DNA from: Thysanoteuthis rhombus
Lineage: Eukaryota; Mollusca; Cephalopoda; Oegopsida; Thysanoteuthidae
Length of the DNA: 64,000 nt
Assembly: GCA_963457665.1 (NCBI GenBank)
Contig: OY735212.1
Span: 6,538,237 to 6,602,236 of the forward strand
Direction: 5' to 3'
Both the position numbers and the translations under genes were made by a program. Every line of letters starts with the position of its first letter. Within the stretch, counting starts at the first letter, position 1. A model generated the notes under the pieces. It searched no databases. It was not told where the DNA came from and saw only the letters and a program-made list of their open reading frames with translations. This document shows, piece after piece, positions 22,600-33,644 of the stretch.

Positions 22600-23190
22600 T
22601 ATTTGGATTAGATATTGTATTATGTGCATGTCATTTTGTATATGAAACCAAATCTCTAACAAGACTTGTGATATAGTGAAGCTGTATAACAATGGAAGAG
22701 TTTTGCTAATCTCCGTATCTCTATGTATTTTTCTACTGGGATGGTTAGGTCACGTTGCTTGCCTTTCTATGTCACGCTGCACTGATGCTTGCAAGACTGA
22801 CTGGAGCCCTCCCATCACCCCTCATTTTCTCCCTATTCTTAAATATGGTTCTGAAAGAGCACAGGAGTTAATTTGCTGGTTGTATTGACAATTTGGTCTT
22901 GTTTGATGGCCTTCCAGGATGACAAATCGTGAGATCAAACTTGTTCCAAACTATGTTTTCAATAATCTATTCCCTTCCTATTTAACATGAATTTTCTTCT
23001 TCAAAAATTTACCGATGGCTACTTCACCCTCTCTCAATTAGTTAAAACATAATCAACCAAACTTTAATTGGGAAAATACTTGTAAGTGCACGTTGAGAAT
23101 ATTATAAAAAGAGTCCGAAATAACATAACAATGATAGAAAATGAAACTGAATATAACTAAAATGAAGAAAAACTTGCAAAAAAAGGAGTG
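22600..23190. other. Unassigned sequence
   Basis: No recognised gene or repeat. A 70-codon frame at 22676-22888 lacks supporting signals. Confidence 0.4.
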
Positions 23191-23195
23191 GTGTA

Positions 23196-24050
23196 AAAAT
23201 TGCAACGGGGTGAGTGCAGTGGAGATTGCAACGGGGGTGAGTGTAGTGAAGATTGCAACGGGGGTGAGTGTAGTGAAGATTGCAACGGGGGTGAGTGTAG
23301 TGGAGATTGCAACGGGGGTGAGTGTAGTGGAGATTGCAACGGGGGTGAGTGTAGTGGAGATTGCAACGGGGGTGAGTGTAGTGGAGATTGCAACGGGGGT
23401 GAGTGTAGTGGAGATTGCAACGGGGGTGAGTGTAGTGGAGATTGCAACGGGGGTGAGTGTAGTGGAGATTGCAACGGGGGTGAGTGTAGTGGAGATTGCA
23501 ACGGGGGTGAGTGTAGTGAAGATTGCAACGGGGGTGAGTGTAGTGGAGATTGCAACGGGGGTGAGTGTAGTGAAGATTGCAACGGGGGTGAGTGTAGTGG
23601 AGATTGCAACGGGGCGAGTGTAGTGGAGAATGCAACGGGACGAGTGTAGTGGAGAATGCAACGGGACGAGTGTAGTGGAGATTGCAACGGGACGAGTGTA
23701 GTGGAGATTGCAACGGGACGAGTGTAGTGGAGATTGCAACGGGACGAGTGTAGGGGAGATTGCAACGGGACGAGTGTAGGGGAGATTGCAACGGGACGAG
23801 TGTAGTGGAGATTGCAACGGGACGAGTGTAGTGGAGATTGCAACTGGACGAGTGTAGTGGAGATTGCAACTGGGCGAATGTAGTGGAGATTGCAACTGGG
23901 CGAGTGTAGTGGAGATTGCAACGGGGCGAGTGTAGCGGCGATTGCAACGGGGCGAGTGTAGCGGCGATTGCAACGGGGCGAGTGTAGCGGAGATTGCAAC
24001 GGGACGAGTGTAGCGGAGATTGCAACGGGGCGAGTGTAGCGGAGATTGCA
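23196..24050. repeat. 26/27-bp G-rich minisatellite
   Basis: About 32 copies of a unit GATTGCAACGGG...GAGTGTAGTGGA. The first half (to about 23610) has a 27-base unit with GGGGGTGAG. The second half has a 26-base unit with GGGACGAG or GGGGCGAG, including AACTGG and TAGCGG variants. The minus strand stays open in all three frames for more than 300 codons (for example 23053-24072), encoding CNLHYTHPR-like ninemers in the 27-base part and cycling through three frames in the 26-base part. I treat those frames as artefacts. Confidence 0.95.
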
Positions 24051-24059
24051 GGGAAAGAG

Positions 24060-26190
24060 AAATAGGAGCCAAAACACTCTGCAGTGAATTAAAAATGCAA
24101 ATGGGAAATGTTGCCGACCATCAATCATGGATATGACCAAGCAGAAGGCACCTGAAACTCAGATGCACTCTTTCATCATCATAGCCAAGAAGAAATGTAT
24201 CTGGAAAAAGGACATCCAATTCAAAGATTGGCAAGACCTAGAAAAACGGCAGTATAGCGTCTGAGCTCATTAAGTATTCTTGTAATCAGTGCTAAATACA
24301 TCATATGTGTGGGTATAGATATGTCTGTGCATTGTACATGGTACATTATAAATCTGATGAGAAACAGTAAATACGATTGTATTTGCTACTACCAAAGTGA
24401 AATACCCCTCGAAATCGTAGACCCACGTCCACTGGCCCCTCCCCGTTCTTGCTGATTCTATCACTGATTAGATGGGACTATCCCAGCATCCCTTTTTCTC
24501 TCAAGATTTGCCATTTCCGCTACCTTTACTCTTATGTATATAACTAATTTATTTGTACGAACACGTAGACTTAAATATCCTTTTACCTTATAGATACATG
24601 CAGGCGCCTGCTATAGAGCACATCATCACTAGTGAATTATGTTGTCATTGAATGCTCCTCTATTTTAACCCTGATTGAAAACTAAATCACATTTTATAGA
24701 TCAGTGTATGTTGAACTATATTAATGTCACACAACGCCAAGTCTGTGTTACACAATCTCATTCACCAGATTTCCTCATGTTTCTGATCATTTTCATCTAA
24801 TTCTCCTTCTGTGCATAATTTCAATTCACTTTATATAATGTGTAGAAAGCATGAATTAACTCAATTCTTAAGTGTTCATTTGAACCATGTTTTTTGAACA
24901 TCCTAAAATGAATGAACAAAAGTAGGAGCAACAGAAAACTATCAGAATTTTTATACTTCACATAAATTTAGCAAAAAAAAAGTCTTAGAACTTAGAATTA
25001 GATTTTTACTACAAAAATACCCTTTTTTTTCAAGTATATAAAAGTTTAAGTATCCGAGTGAATTAAGTAATTCACCTTTCATGTTTCATTCACCCTTCAT
25101 TTATCCCTCTTGTTTCATTCACCCTTAAAATAATCTCATACACTCTTGGGTGAACAATTCACTAGTTTAAGAAACACTAGCATGGATACACATAATAGAC
25201 TTCCTTGGCAACATGAATAAGAGACACGGGAGACAAATGTCCGGATACTGACCTTCCTTATAACCCATCTACAAAAATAGAACAGAGCACAGAAATCTAT
25301 AATATTAGCAAGAACAACTAGACGTCTATCTCGTGAAATGATTTTTGTAGTAGATGTGAAACTTTGCAGCCGGTACCAGGTACTTTTTTTTGTGAAAGAA
25401 CACAGATATTTTGAATGAGTCAAATATTTTTCTCTTCTTTTTCTACAAACTTCTTCCTTTTCCTTCTTATCTTGACACTTTTTGATGTTATCATATATAT
25501 ATTTACTAGCTAGGCTTATTGCAAAAAACGAAGTAGCAAAAACTAATTGATTATTTTCCGCCCGAGAATCTTGGAATACTGGAATGTTCTACCAGATTAT
25601 GTAATAAACAGAACTAGTATAACTAATCTTAAGAATAACTTGGATCATGTCGGGTAGGAAATCAATTGATGGCAAATTGGGGAGTTATCAGCTGAAATAT
25701 ATAATAGAATTTAGGTGAACAATGTGGTTGGTAAATGTTTCCCTTCACAGACTAACTTTAAAAAAAAGCTCCGTACTCATTTTTACCGCTTGACTTAATG
25801 TGTATTCTGTAGTTTAATACGTATTTGAGGTATGTTTTGTATATTAGTATCACTTAAACTCCTTTCCGAGTTCAGTCTTTTTAAAACTGGATTCTTTAAA
25901 CGTTATACGCCAACAAGAGAAATACTTATATACAAGTACTAGCAGGAAAACCCTGTCTTAAAAGGGAACAAACGATCCTCAAATTTGCCAACATTAGCGA
26001 GGGAATGATGCTGTATGCAAGAGTGCGCCTGAGTCGGTCTAGGATGTGAGAAGTTATTTGATCCTCGGGCAATGCCAGGAGTACCTACTTGTGAATAAAG
26101 CTTATTTTCAGCGCATTTTCTCCGTTGTCTCGTTTTTTAATCTGCAATCATTGGACAACCGTAGTCACCAAAGAGATCGAGGGGTTCTTC
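24060..26190. other. Unassigned AT-rich sequence
   Basis: Two kilobases without a recognised gene, RNA or repeat family. A short TTCATTCACCCTT phrase recurs three times at 25075-25125, and (TA)n occurs near 25492-25503. Confidence 0.4.
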
Positions 26191-26199
26191 CCCTTTTTA

Positions 26200-26525
26200 T
26201 ATGTTCCTGGCGATACCGTTCTGTCTACAGACTTAAAAAATCCCAGTAAAAAAAAAAAAATTTCTTATTTTACCTTTTGAAAAAAGCCTTTTGACTTCAT
26301 GGGGACTCATTTTGACTGGTTTACTAATAGCATCTAGATGTTTTCCCAAACTCTATTTAAGATGCTTTCCAGGGTAAAACGTCGATGATGTCATTGATTG
26401 AATATATTCTGACCATATCTGTTCTTTGATGGAATTAATTTTACATGACATCAAATTTTGGCGCTACGGTTGTTCAATTATTGATTGTGATGGTGTCTTT
26501 CTATTTTTACGAACGTTTTTCACAT
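26200..26525 (+). repeat. R2 interspersed repeat (plus copy)
   Basis: TTCCTGGCGATACCGTTCTG and TCTACAGACTTAAAAAAT match the reverse of 53950-54000. TTGAAAAAAGCCTTTTGACT, CATGGGGACTC, GATGATGTCATTGATTGAAT and CATCAAATTTTGGCGCTACG then match 38256-38570 in order. Typical R2 length appears to be 320-430 bases. Confidence 0.65.
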
Positions 26526-26529
26526 TATT

Positions 26530-27420
26530 TTCTTGATCAGTTTCCCTTGCACCTGTCTTTCCCTTATCTTTTTCTCTTTCATTCTTAAGTTTTTATTCTC
26601 ATTTTTCCTTCTCCCCTTTGTGGAACATTGCTTCTTTCGATCTCCTTTCTCTTCCAACTCATTCTCTATCTTTTATCTCTCTAAAAAAAAAATACTGATT
26701 TCTTTTTACATTTCTAAAGACAGTTTTCGTTTGATCTAAATCTTTGAGATGAGCTAGCGTCTCTAATTTCGATTGCCATCGCTGACTGACTAGCTCACAT
26801 ACTAAAATGAGAGTAATGTCCCTTGCTCATAGTTGTTGATTCAAATGTTTTTCATATAAATATGTTTCGGCTTCTCCTAGATGTCATAAAATTGCCAATT
26901 CGATGGTTATTGATAAAGTAAATAATATTTTTAGTAAATTCTCGATAATTAAAGTAGCATTCAATTTATTGATGTGTAATACATTTCCTAAATTTTAGAT
27001 GTACATTTGGAGAATCCAGACGCTTTACGGGTTTGAAGTTGTTTTGATGACTTGATATAACTTTGAAATTAGTTGGCAACATTGCCCTTGCTAGATCTTC
27101 ACATAAGGGAATAACTTGTGCATCTATGGTCTGCCTTTCAGGCTTGTAAATTACTGCATTGATCAGCAGTTCTTCCTTTTTCCCTCAGCATAATTTTTTC
27201 TTTCGATTCTACACCAATCGTCTATTTCCTCCTTTGTTTCTTCACCCCTCTCTCTTCCAACGCATAACATTTAGTTTTAATTTCCATTTTATTTTCCTCT
27301 CCTCTAACCTCCAAAACTCCTCCCCTTCTTCTCCCTCTCTTTTAGTCAGTTACTCCTCCTCCTCTTCGGTTGTCTGCCATTTTTTGCAACCTGACCAGGT
27401 CATTACCACTTGAGTTTCTT
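26530..27420. repeat. CT-rich tracts flanking unassigned sequence
   Basis: Pyrimidine-rich stretches at about 26540-26700 and 27160-27380 contain CTTCTCCC, TCTCTTCCAAC and CTCCTCCTCCTC phrases. Similar ones recur near 59310-59505 and 61390-61630. They give Ser/Phe/Leu-rich open frames that I reject as genes. The middle portion is unassigned. Confidence 0.5.
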
Positions 27421-27424
27421 GTTC

Positions 27425-28660
27425 TAAATGCACATTTGTTTTTTCTATTCTCGAAAGACTATTGGTTTAGATTAGTTTGCAGCACCAGTGTATGGAGACT
27501 TCAGTGCCCCATTTTGAGAGATGGATTTAGTAAATCCTCAAGATAGCACTGCCGAAATAATTGCCCCCTTAAGTGAAAGGCTAATTTTAGTCTGTATTTT
27601 TTTTTTGTGCCTCAGCATTGATTCACTTCGTATAAAATCCACCCGATGTGACGCCAAATTCGTTATAACGGCACTCAAATTCCCGATGATAACGCAACAA
27701 CGGGAGTCTATTGTACTTTACCACCTCTTTCTGGTATTGTAACTCATTCAGTTTCCCCCTCTCTTCCTATAGTCTTTTTTTTCTTACTTTCCTCCAACTC
27801 TCCTGATTTTCCTTTTAGTAATGTTTCCGACCAATGCGGAATAGCGACCAAGAAATCTCCACTTGATATCATGCCAACTCTGTTCGTATTTCGGATAGAA
27901 TCATGAAACAAATACTACTTTATTGATTTCTACTTTCTTACTCGGCAGTGGCTACAATCATAAATTCATCCATGTTGTTTCTTTATTGCGACTGCTGCAT
28001 TTTTTTTTTCAACGACTCGCAAACTATTACATTCCCCATTCTTCATGTTATAAACTTCCGTCGCCATATTGAATTTACCGTCTCTGTCTTCCACATCATC
28101 GAAACTCATTTCTTGGCCAAACGAATATATTAAAGAGATTTCTGATAAGTGAAAGTAGCACGACGTTTCCGAGAAGATTTTTTTTCCGTACATTATAGCA
28201 CAGTTTTTGCCACGAGTCCTCAGGGATAAAGAAGAAAAAGATGACTGAAAGTGGATATCGTTTATCGTTTAATTTACTTTTTTCTTTACGGCGTCTGATA
28301 TCCGGTTTGCCGGCGACATTAACCTGAATAGTTTGTCGGTTAATGCAGGCCTCTTTTTTTCCATGGAAAAGCAGAAATTGTCTGACAATTTGAGATATCA
28401 GCATACTGATTATATTGAATGACTGTTTACAGAAAATGAAACTTTTGAGTTTGGTTTAGTATTGGAGAAACGATGCCGGAAATTAACTTTTAAAAGATCC
28501 ATACCAATTTAAAGTGAAGGGTCCGTCTTATGCAAGGCACTCACAGTGGAGTATACGACATGTGACGATGTCAAGTTTCAATTGCATGAGATACCTTACT
28601 GATCTTAGCAAGTTTTTTTTCTATTTTTTACGACCAACATCTTTGACAGGATACAAGTCC
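27425..28660. other. Unassigned sequence
   Basis: Several frames of 60-100 codons exist on both strands, without recognisable domains or conserved starts. Confidence 0.35.
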
Positions 28661-28665
28661 TTTGA

Positions 28666-28674
28666 ATACACACG

Positions 28675-28725
<51 letters not shown>
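28666..28725. repeat. (CA)n(TA)n compound microsatellite
   Basis: A CA run switches directly to a TA run, like those at 15.6, 44.1, 44.4 and 50.9 kb. Confidence 0.95.
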
Positions 28726-28728
<3 letters not shown>

Positions 28729-28739
28729 GTGACACAAGA

Positions 28740-30595
28740 TTTTTGAAAGTTCTTTTAATGTTTAGTGTTTTAAGCTGTACAGGTTTTTAGTTATATATAT
28801 ATACCTTAAAGAAAAATGAAACTTTCGAGGTTAGGTTAGTAGTAGAGAACGGTATCAAAAATGAATTCGTAAGGTTCCAGACCAGGCTGGAGCAATTTTT
28901 ATCCTGAAGATCGTTTACAATATGATAGTTTTGTATCCAATTCATCGTATCCATTTGATTTAAGTCATACGTTGTGCAACTCCAAATAATAATACGGGAA
29001 AATCCTTACAATATTGAAGATGAAGAATACTTACTGTCGGATTGAAAAAGAAAACAACCCCAAAACTAACTCTAATGTAAAATCACACATCAAATTATGT
29101 GTTTGATGTTTTTAACTTCGGTGATCGTACGAGCAACAGTGTATTCGACTAAGTCTATGGAGAGGAAAACGATTCTGAATTTTGATACCACAATATCAGA
29201 ATAGAGGTTGGAAGACCGGATAAAAGTTTTGGGGGTAGGCCTTATGTTTTTATGTCTTGCAGGCGAAAAATATGAATCCATGATAATACGAAGCCACGGA
29301 AATAGCGTGTTTGTTTTTGTTAGATATATCCACACATCACAAGAGGCACTTTTTGGTCGGTTGTTCGGTCGGGCAGTCCCAGTTATGTTAATCAACAGAA
29401 CGAAGAAGGATTAGCTCTTTGTGTTTTATTCACCAGCTACTATCATGTAATATGTAATGTCATCAATAGATGACATTTGAAGCGTTTTTTCTATTCCTTT
29501 TTTTTCTATTTCTTTTTCCACAGTGTTGTCATGTATCAATATTCAAATAACTTTACGGCTGAAAATCATGTATATATATGTATATATATATATATATATA
29601 ATCTCTATTTAAAGTGCACTAATAAAAGAAAATCTAAGCATAAACTAAGACTAGAACAAATCATTGGTTACAATAGTACATTTACTTTAATTAAAACTTC
29701 CTAATCGTTTTTTTGATAGCAATATTTTCAAGTGAACTGCTACTACTACCACGATTAGCAATGCTACTACTACTACGTTTCGAACCCCTTTAAACTCGGA
29801 AATCACAGATGGTGGACGTATTGTAGAAATTGTTTCAACTATTTTTTAATGTTTTCATCATAGTAGATATTGCTACATGAATGTCTACGAATTATCAATC
29901 AATGAGAACTATGTATTTTTTTATGGGACGAAATATTGTCAAATTGTGATTCATATTTCGTATGTTCTGATATAACCGCAGGGGTGTGTGTTGTTGAAAC
30001 TTATATAGCTATAAAACATTGATTCTTCTGAGACCAATGCAAAAATGAGATTTTTGCTCTCTTTCTTTTTTTGAATTCTATTGTTCACCAACCAAAGATA
30101 GGTAAGGAAATCAGAATTTCGTATGCAACATCACATGGGCCGTAGTTTTTTAGATTGTAAAATTGATTTCCACCAGCAAATATCAAAGGAGAATGACATA
30201 AGATAATTTCAGTACGTTTGCATTCATTTGATAACGTTTGGAACACACAAATGTGGTCGGATAGAAGATTTCTTACTTTGAAGCATCGTTTCAATTCTTT
30301 TAATGTCCTCTCCGATCGACTCATGTATCTGTTAACGATATTTTCTCTGAGCCCTTATCTACGATCGTATCGGCCCTGCTGCATTCATAAATGTTTTCTT
30401 CATTCTAGTTCGTTCGTATGACCGCCTGAAGATCCCTCGTTCAAAACGTTTATATTCTTTGTCCTATCACGTTTTATAGCCATTGACCGTTCCTTGATAC
30501 TTTTTGCGGAGTCCTTTTGTGCATCAGTAGATATTAAGTTAAGAGAAGAAAAATCAACCGAAGCCAATAAAACAGGTATGGGCTGTTTGCTGTGG
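28740..30595. other. Unassigned sequence with a short TA tract
   Basis: (TA)n at 29571-29600. A 101-codon minus frame at 29090-29395 has no domain I recognise. Nothing else stands out. Confidence 0.35.
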
Positions 30596-30604
30596 ATGCA
30601 TGAT

Positions 30605-30840
30605 ATATTTGCTTAGAGCGGTGGTTCTCGAACTGTATCGTATGACGGCACACTTGGGAATACATTTGACTTACACGGCAAACCAACTGTAAAAATCAAA
30701 TGAATCAGACAAAGATATTTCAGTAGTCAATGAACAAAACTTTTGATCATTACTCTTAGGAATTTGAGGCTTAATCTGTGGTAGAAATAAATCTTTTTCT
30801 ATTACTCTTACTTTGCCTTTCCATAACTTGTCATAATATA
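30605..30840 (+). mobile_element. Possible hAT-type non-autonomous element, 5' end
   Basis: GCGGTGGTTCTCGAACTGTA followed by GACGGCACACTTGGGAATAC and ACACGGCAAACC resembles the start of many hAT-type MITEs (CAGTGGTTCTCAA...GCGGCACAC). The far end is not visible and may have been removed where an RTE fragment now begins. No transposase is encoded. Confidence 0.4.
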
Positions 30841-30844
30841 TCAA

Positions 30845-31275
30845 AACGAAATCATCATCAGTCCTTCAACTTCAGTCGTTGGAAATAAACCTGCGCCAAG
30901 ATTCACGAGGTGTCGCGAAGCCAATACCAATTTGTCAAGTTCATCATACCATCTCATATTCTGCCAGCCACAGTTTCGCCTTTGGGAATTCACGTGTGGG
31001 TCGTGATGACCAGCAGTTGTCTGCAACTCTTGCAGGATAACCATTTGAGTTCCTATGGCATATCTGACTCTTGTTTTTTCTCTAACATACTGTGTTGTTC
31101 CAAGATCTGACCACTTGACGTTAGGCATTATCTCCCGTACTTGTTTCATGGTTTTCAGTTTGAGGGTCAATATTTCGGTTAAATTCCATGTTTCAGCTCC
31201 ATAGGTTACTATCGGGAAGATGTATTGGTTATAAACCCCTTCAGTTCAAGACTGATGAGATTTTCTTGTTTTATA
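30845..31275 (-). pseudogene. RTE-type LINE fragment, C-terminal region
   Basis: Minus-strand translation contains the LTLKLKTMKQVREIMPNVKW, then RDRKRTQYVREKTRVRYAIG-like, then the HHDPHVNSQR block and YDELDKLVLASRHLVNLG. These correspond to the usual C-terminal blocks of RTE-type elements. Stops and frame changes are present; the piece is 5'-truncated. Confidence 0.75.
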
Positions 31276-31357
31276 TGCATCCTAACTTATAATATATCAT
31301 CAGTGGAATAAAGCCAGTTCATTACCTTTCAAGAAACAATTTATCTGATCCGTCAGA

Positions 31358-31620
31358 AGTGAGTGTGTAGCCTAGTGGATAGCGGTTCGGGCAATTGACT
31401 CGACATGTCGAATTTAAACCCCGGCTGTCTCTCTGTGTTCACTTCCGCACTAATGCTCTTGGGAAAGGCACGAATCATCTTGTCCCAAAGCTATGGTGAA
31501 ATAGCATTGGCGTATCTGGAGGCCAAAAATTATGACTTGCCCTTTGGCACACGTACCAGGATTACAGTAAAGATGATATCCAAGCAGGACAAAGGAGTTT
31601 GAATTGGCAGATTCCGATGG
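31358..31620 (+). repeat. tRNA-derived SINE-like repeat
   Basis: GTGTAGCCTAGTGGATAGCG matches a tRNA A-box context well (TAGCCTAGTGG), and TCGAATTTAAACCCCGGCTG occupies the B-box position. A body with CTCTTGGGAAAGGCACGAAT follows. The head is clearer than in the 5.7-kb pair. It may end near the GACAAAGGAG stretch at 31590-31600. Confidence 0.6.
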
Positions 31621-31659
31621 ACTGAAGTTTTGACATTGATTACGTTCTACCTGTAAGGG

Positions 31660-32590
31660 AAACACATAATCTAATTATTCCATTATTGCACTAGCATCTC
31701 TTTGAATAAGTGACTACTCGTTTCTTCTACCTCAATAATGAATGAATCATGATCAGAAGAGCAAGGAGTCAGTCAAGGCCTGAGCTAATAGTCCGTTGAG
31801 TCAATTTACATTTCTATTGTTTATTTTTGTTGTTTTTACCCTGTAACAAAGACAAGAAGGGGGCTAAACTATTTACTTTTTGTCTATACCATCAAGTTAA
31901 AACCATCCGATATATAAAATGAACTTTTTTCTTTAGACTTTTGAACCCAAGACCAGATGATCAGCAGGTGGCTGGCTCTCTTGCCAAACTGACAATTCTC
32001 ATATATCAAGGGATTTATCTATCGTATATACTATACAAAAATTATAGCTATAATCTACTGCGTGAAAAGAAGTAACAATGAAATTTGATCCTGTAGCAGC
32101 TAGGTTTGTTCATGTATTTTAAATACCAACTTTTATACCGAATCATTTTTTTACATTTGATAAGATCTAAAGTCTTGTCGAAATTCCAATATTAGGTAGG
32201 TGAGGCTCAATTACTATAATTTTCTAAAAAAAAAACAACAAAAAACAAAACAAAACAAAATACTAAAAATCTAAACCAGGCAGGCTAACAAAATAAGTAA
32301 TGATTCCTTTACTTGATTTTCAAAAACTGAAGCAAATGCATGCAAAAGACATTTTTTCTATTCTTTCTTAGTGCTGACTATGGATTCAATCGTCCTTGTC
32401 TAAGTTTTCCATATAAGTTTCTGTTGAATCTCATGAAGCGATACAAAATCGTTTTCGCCTCTCATACACACGGTTCAAATACTCTCGTCTCTGCTAAGTT
32501 CACATGTAGGTATGAGATAGTCAAGCCATTTTATAAATAGGCATGTCGTATCGGCTTAGAAATTTCAATACTCAACTGTATTTGAAGGCC
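31660..32590. other. Unassigned sequence
   Basis: An AAC-rich low-complexity patch (AAAAAACAAAACAAAACAAA) lies at about 32226-32262. Otherwise no features. Confidence 0.4.
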
Positions 32591-32602
32591 TCTTGAATCC
32601 TC

Positions 32603-32729
32603 TAGGCCCTGGTGCAATGTACCGACTGCTCTTTGAGGCCTTGCATATAGGTAGTAACCAGGCTCAATGTTGCTTAACTTGGATGATCGAACCAGAACTG
32701 GTGTATTCATCGTGATTCGGTCGTGGTTG
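32603..32729 (-). repeat. 5S rRNA-derived relic (copy 4), near full length
   Basis: The plus strand reads GTAGTAACCAGGCTCAATGT, TGCTTAACTTGGATGATCGA and ACCAGAACTGGTGTATTCAT. This aligns to the reverse complement of animal 5S rRNA from the intermediate element back to the 5' end. The box C side (32603-32640) is poorly kept. This is the only copy with a recognisable 5' third. Confidence 0.65.
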
Positions 32730-33100
32730 ACGGGTCTCTTTTGAGCAGTTTATTTTGTGAACGCTTTCAGTAGGGAAACCTTCTTATTCTTCGTTCGCCC
32801 GTGAAGCCTTTCTCTTCTTTCGTGCGTGCCCCTGAAGGTTCCATTCAATTTCCCAGAAATTGCAGAATGGAAAATCCCATCGGACAGAGTTTAATTAGTT
32901 TCTTGGCGCCTTGTTCAATGTTTCGTTCCCATTACCGATGGCACATTCAGCCTTAATAAACTCTGAGAGTTTCTCTCTCAACGCCTCCGTACCCGAGTTG
33001 GCTGCGGGAACTCGTGAAATGAACTTTTCTGCAAGTTACCCTCGAATTATTCCGCGCTACCCTCCGTTGCGGAAGGTATACTGCAGGCGATCAAGAAACA
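32730..33100. other. Unassigned sequence
   Basis: Part of a 113-codon plus frame (32911-33252) that runs into R1 copy D. No domain is visible, and the frame is probably chance. Confidence 0.35.
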
Positions 33101-33104
33101 AAAC

Positions 33105-33443
33105 AGGTCTGGTTAGTCACTCGAAAGAAACTGTCACTGATCAACATCTTCCTGAAGCATGTCGTGTTGGGGGTGATCAATTAAAAAAAAAATCAGGAAA
33201 TAAGTTACTTTTCACGGCTTTTGCTGGGCGACGATCATTGAGAAAAATATGACTCCCCCCTAAAGGTGAATTCTACAAGACCAATATTGCATAAAATTAC
33301 ATTGCTCATTTTCTTCCTACTGAAAACCTATTTCGGAGAGTTTAAAGTAGATGTTTATTTTTTTTAGCTTTCTAGCTCCAGTGGTGTAGCCTGTACAAGT
33401 GATACATCCATAGCCAAGTAACAAAGTGAAGAATCCTACGTTG
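33105..33443 (+). repeat. R1 interspersed repeat, copy D
   Basis: GGTCTGGTTAGTCACTCGAA, AGAAACTGTCACTGATCAAC, GAAGCATGTCGTG, GGGGGTGATCAATTAAAAAA and AATAAGTTACTTTTCACGGC are R1 hallmarks. The distal half has GTAGCCTGTACAAGTGATAC followed by ATCCATAGCCAAG. It sits some 370 bases after the 5S-like relic. Confidence 0.75.
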
Positions 33444-33644
33444 AATGTTTCTGATTAGCCCTCCATAAGCATAATCCTATCCTGTCTCTGCATAACTATT
33501 TTCCTTGACCCCCAAAGAACCAGATATGCCTTGTTATACAACAAAAGTAAAGCAAAATCTCTTTATATTATTTACAAGAAGATCAACAGTTTTATATATA
33601 GCGATATTGTAATCTCCCCCCCCCACCTTACTCTCTTTTACCCT

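Noticed and set aside
23053-24140. Minus-strand frames of 307-339 codons and plus-strand frames of about 150 codons
   Set aside because: All are products of the 26/27-base repeat, which lacks stops in every minus frame; flanking codons show no domain.
932-32729. Functional 5S rRNA genes
   Set aside because: All four copies are truncated or heavily substituted in the internal promoter and lack a clear terminator.
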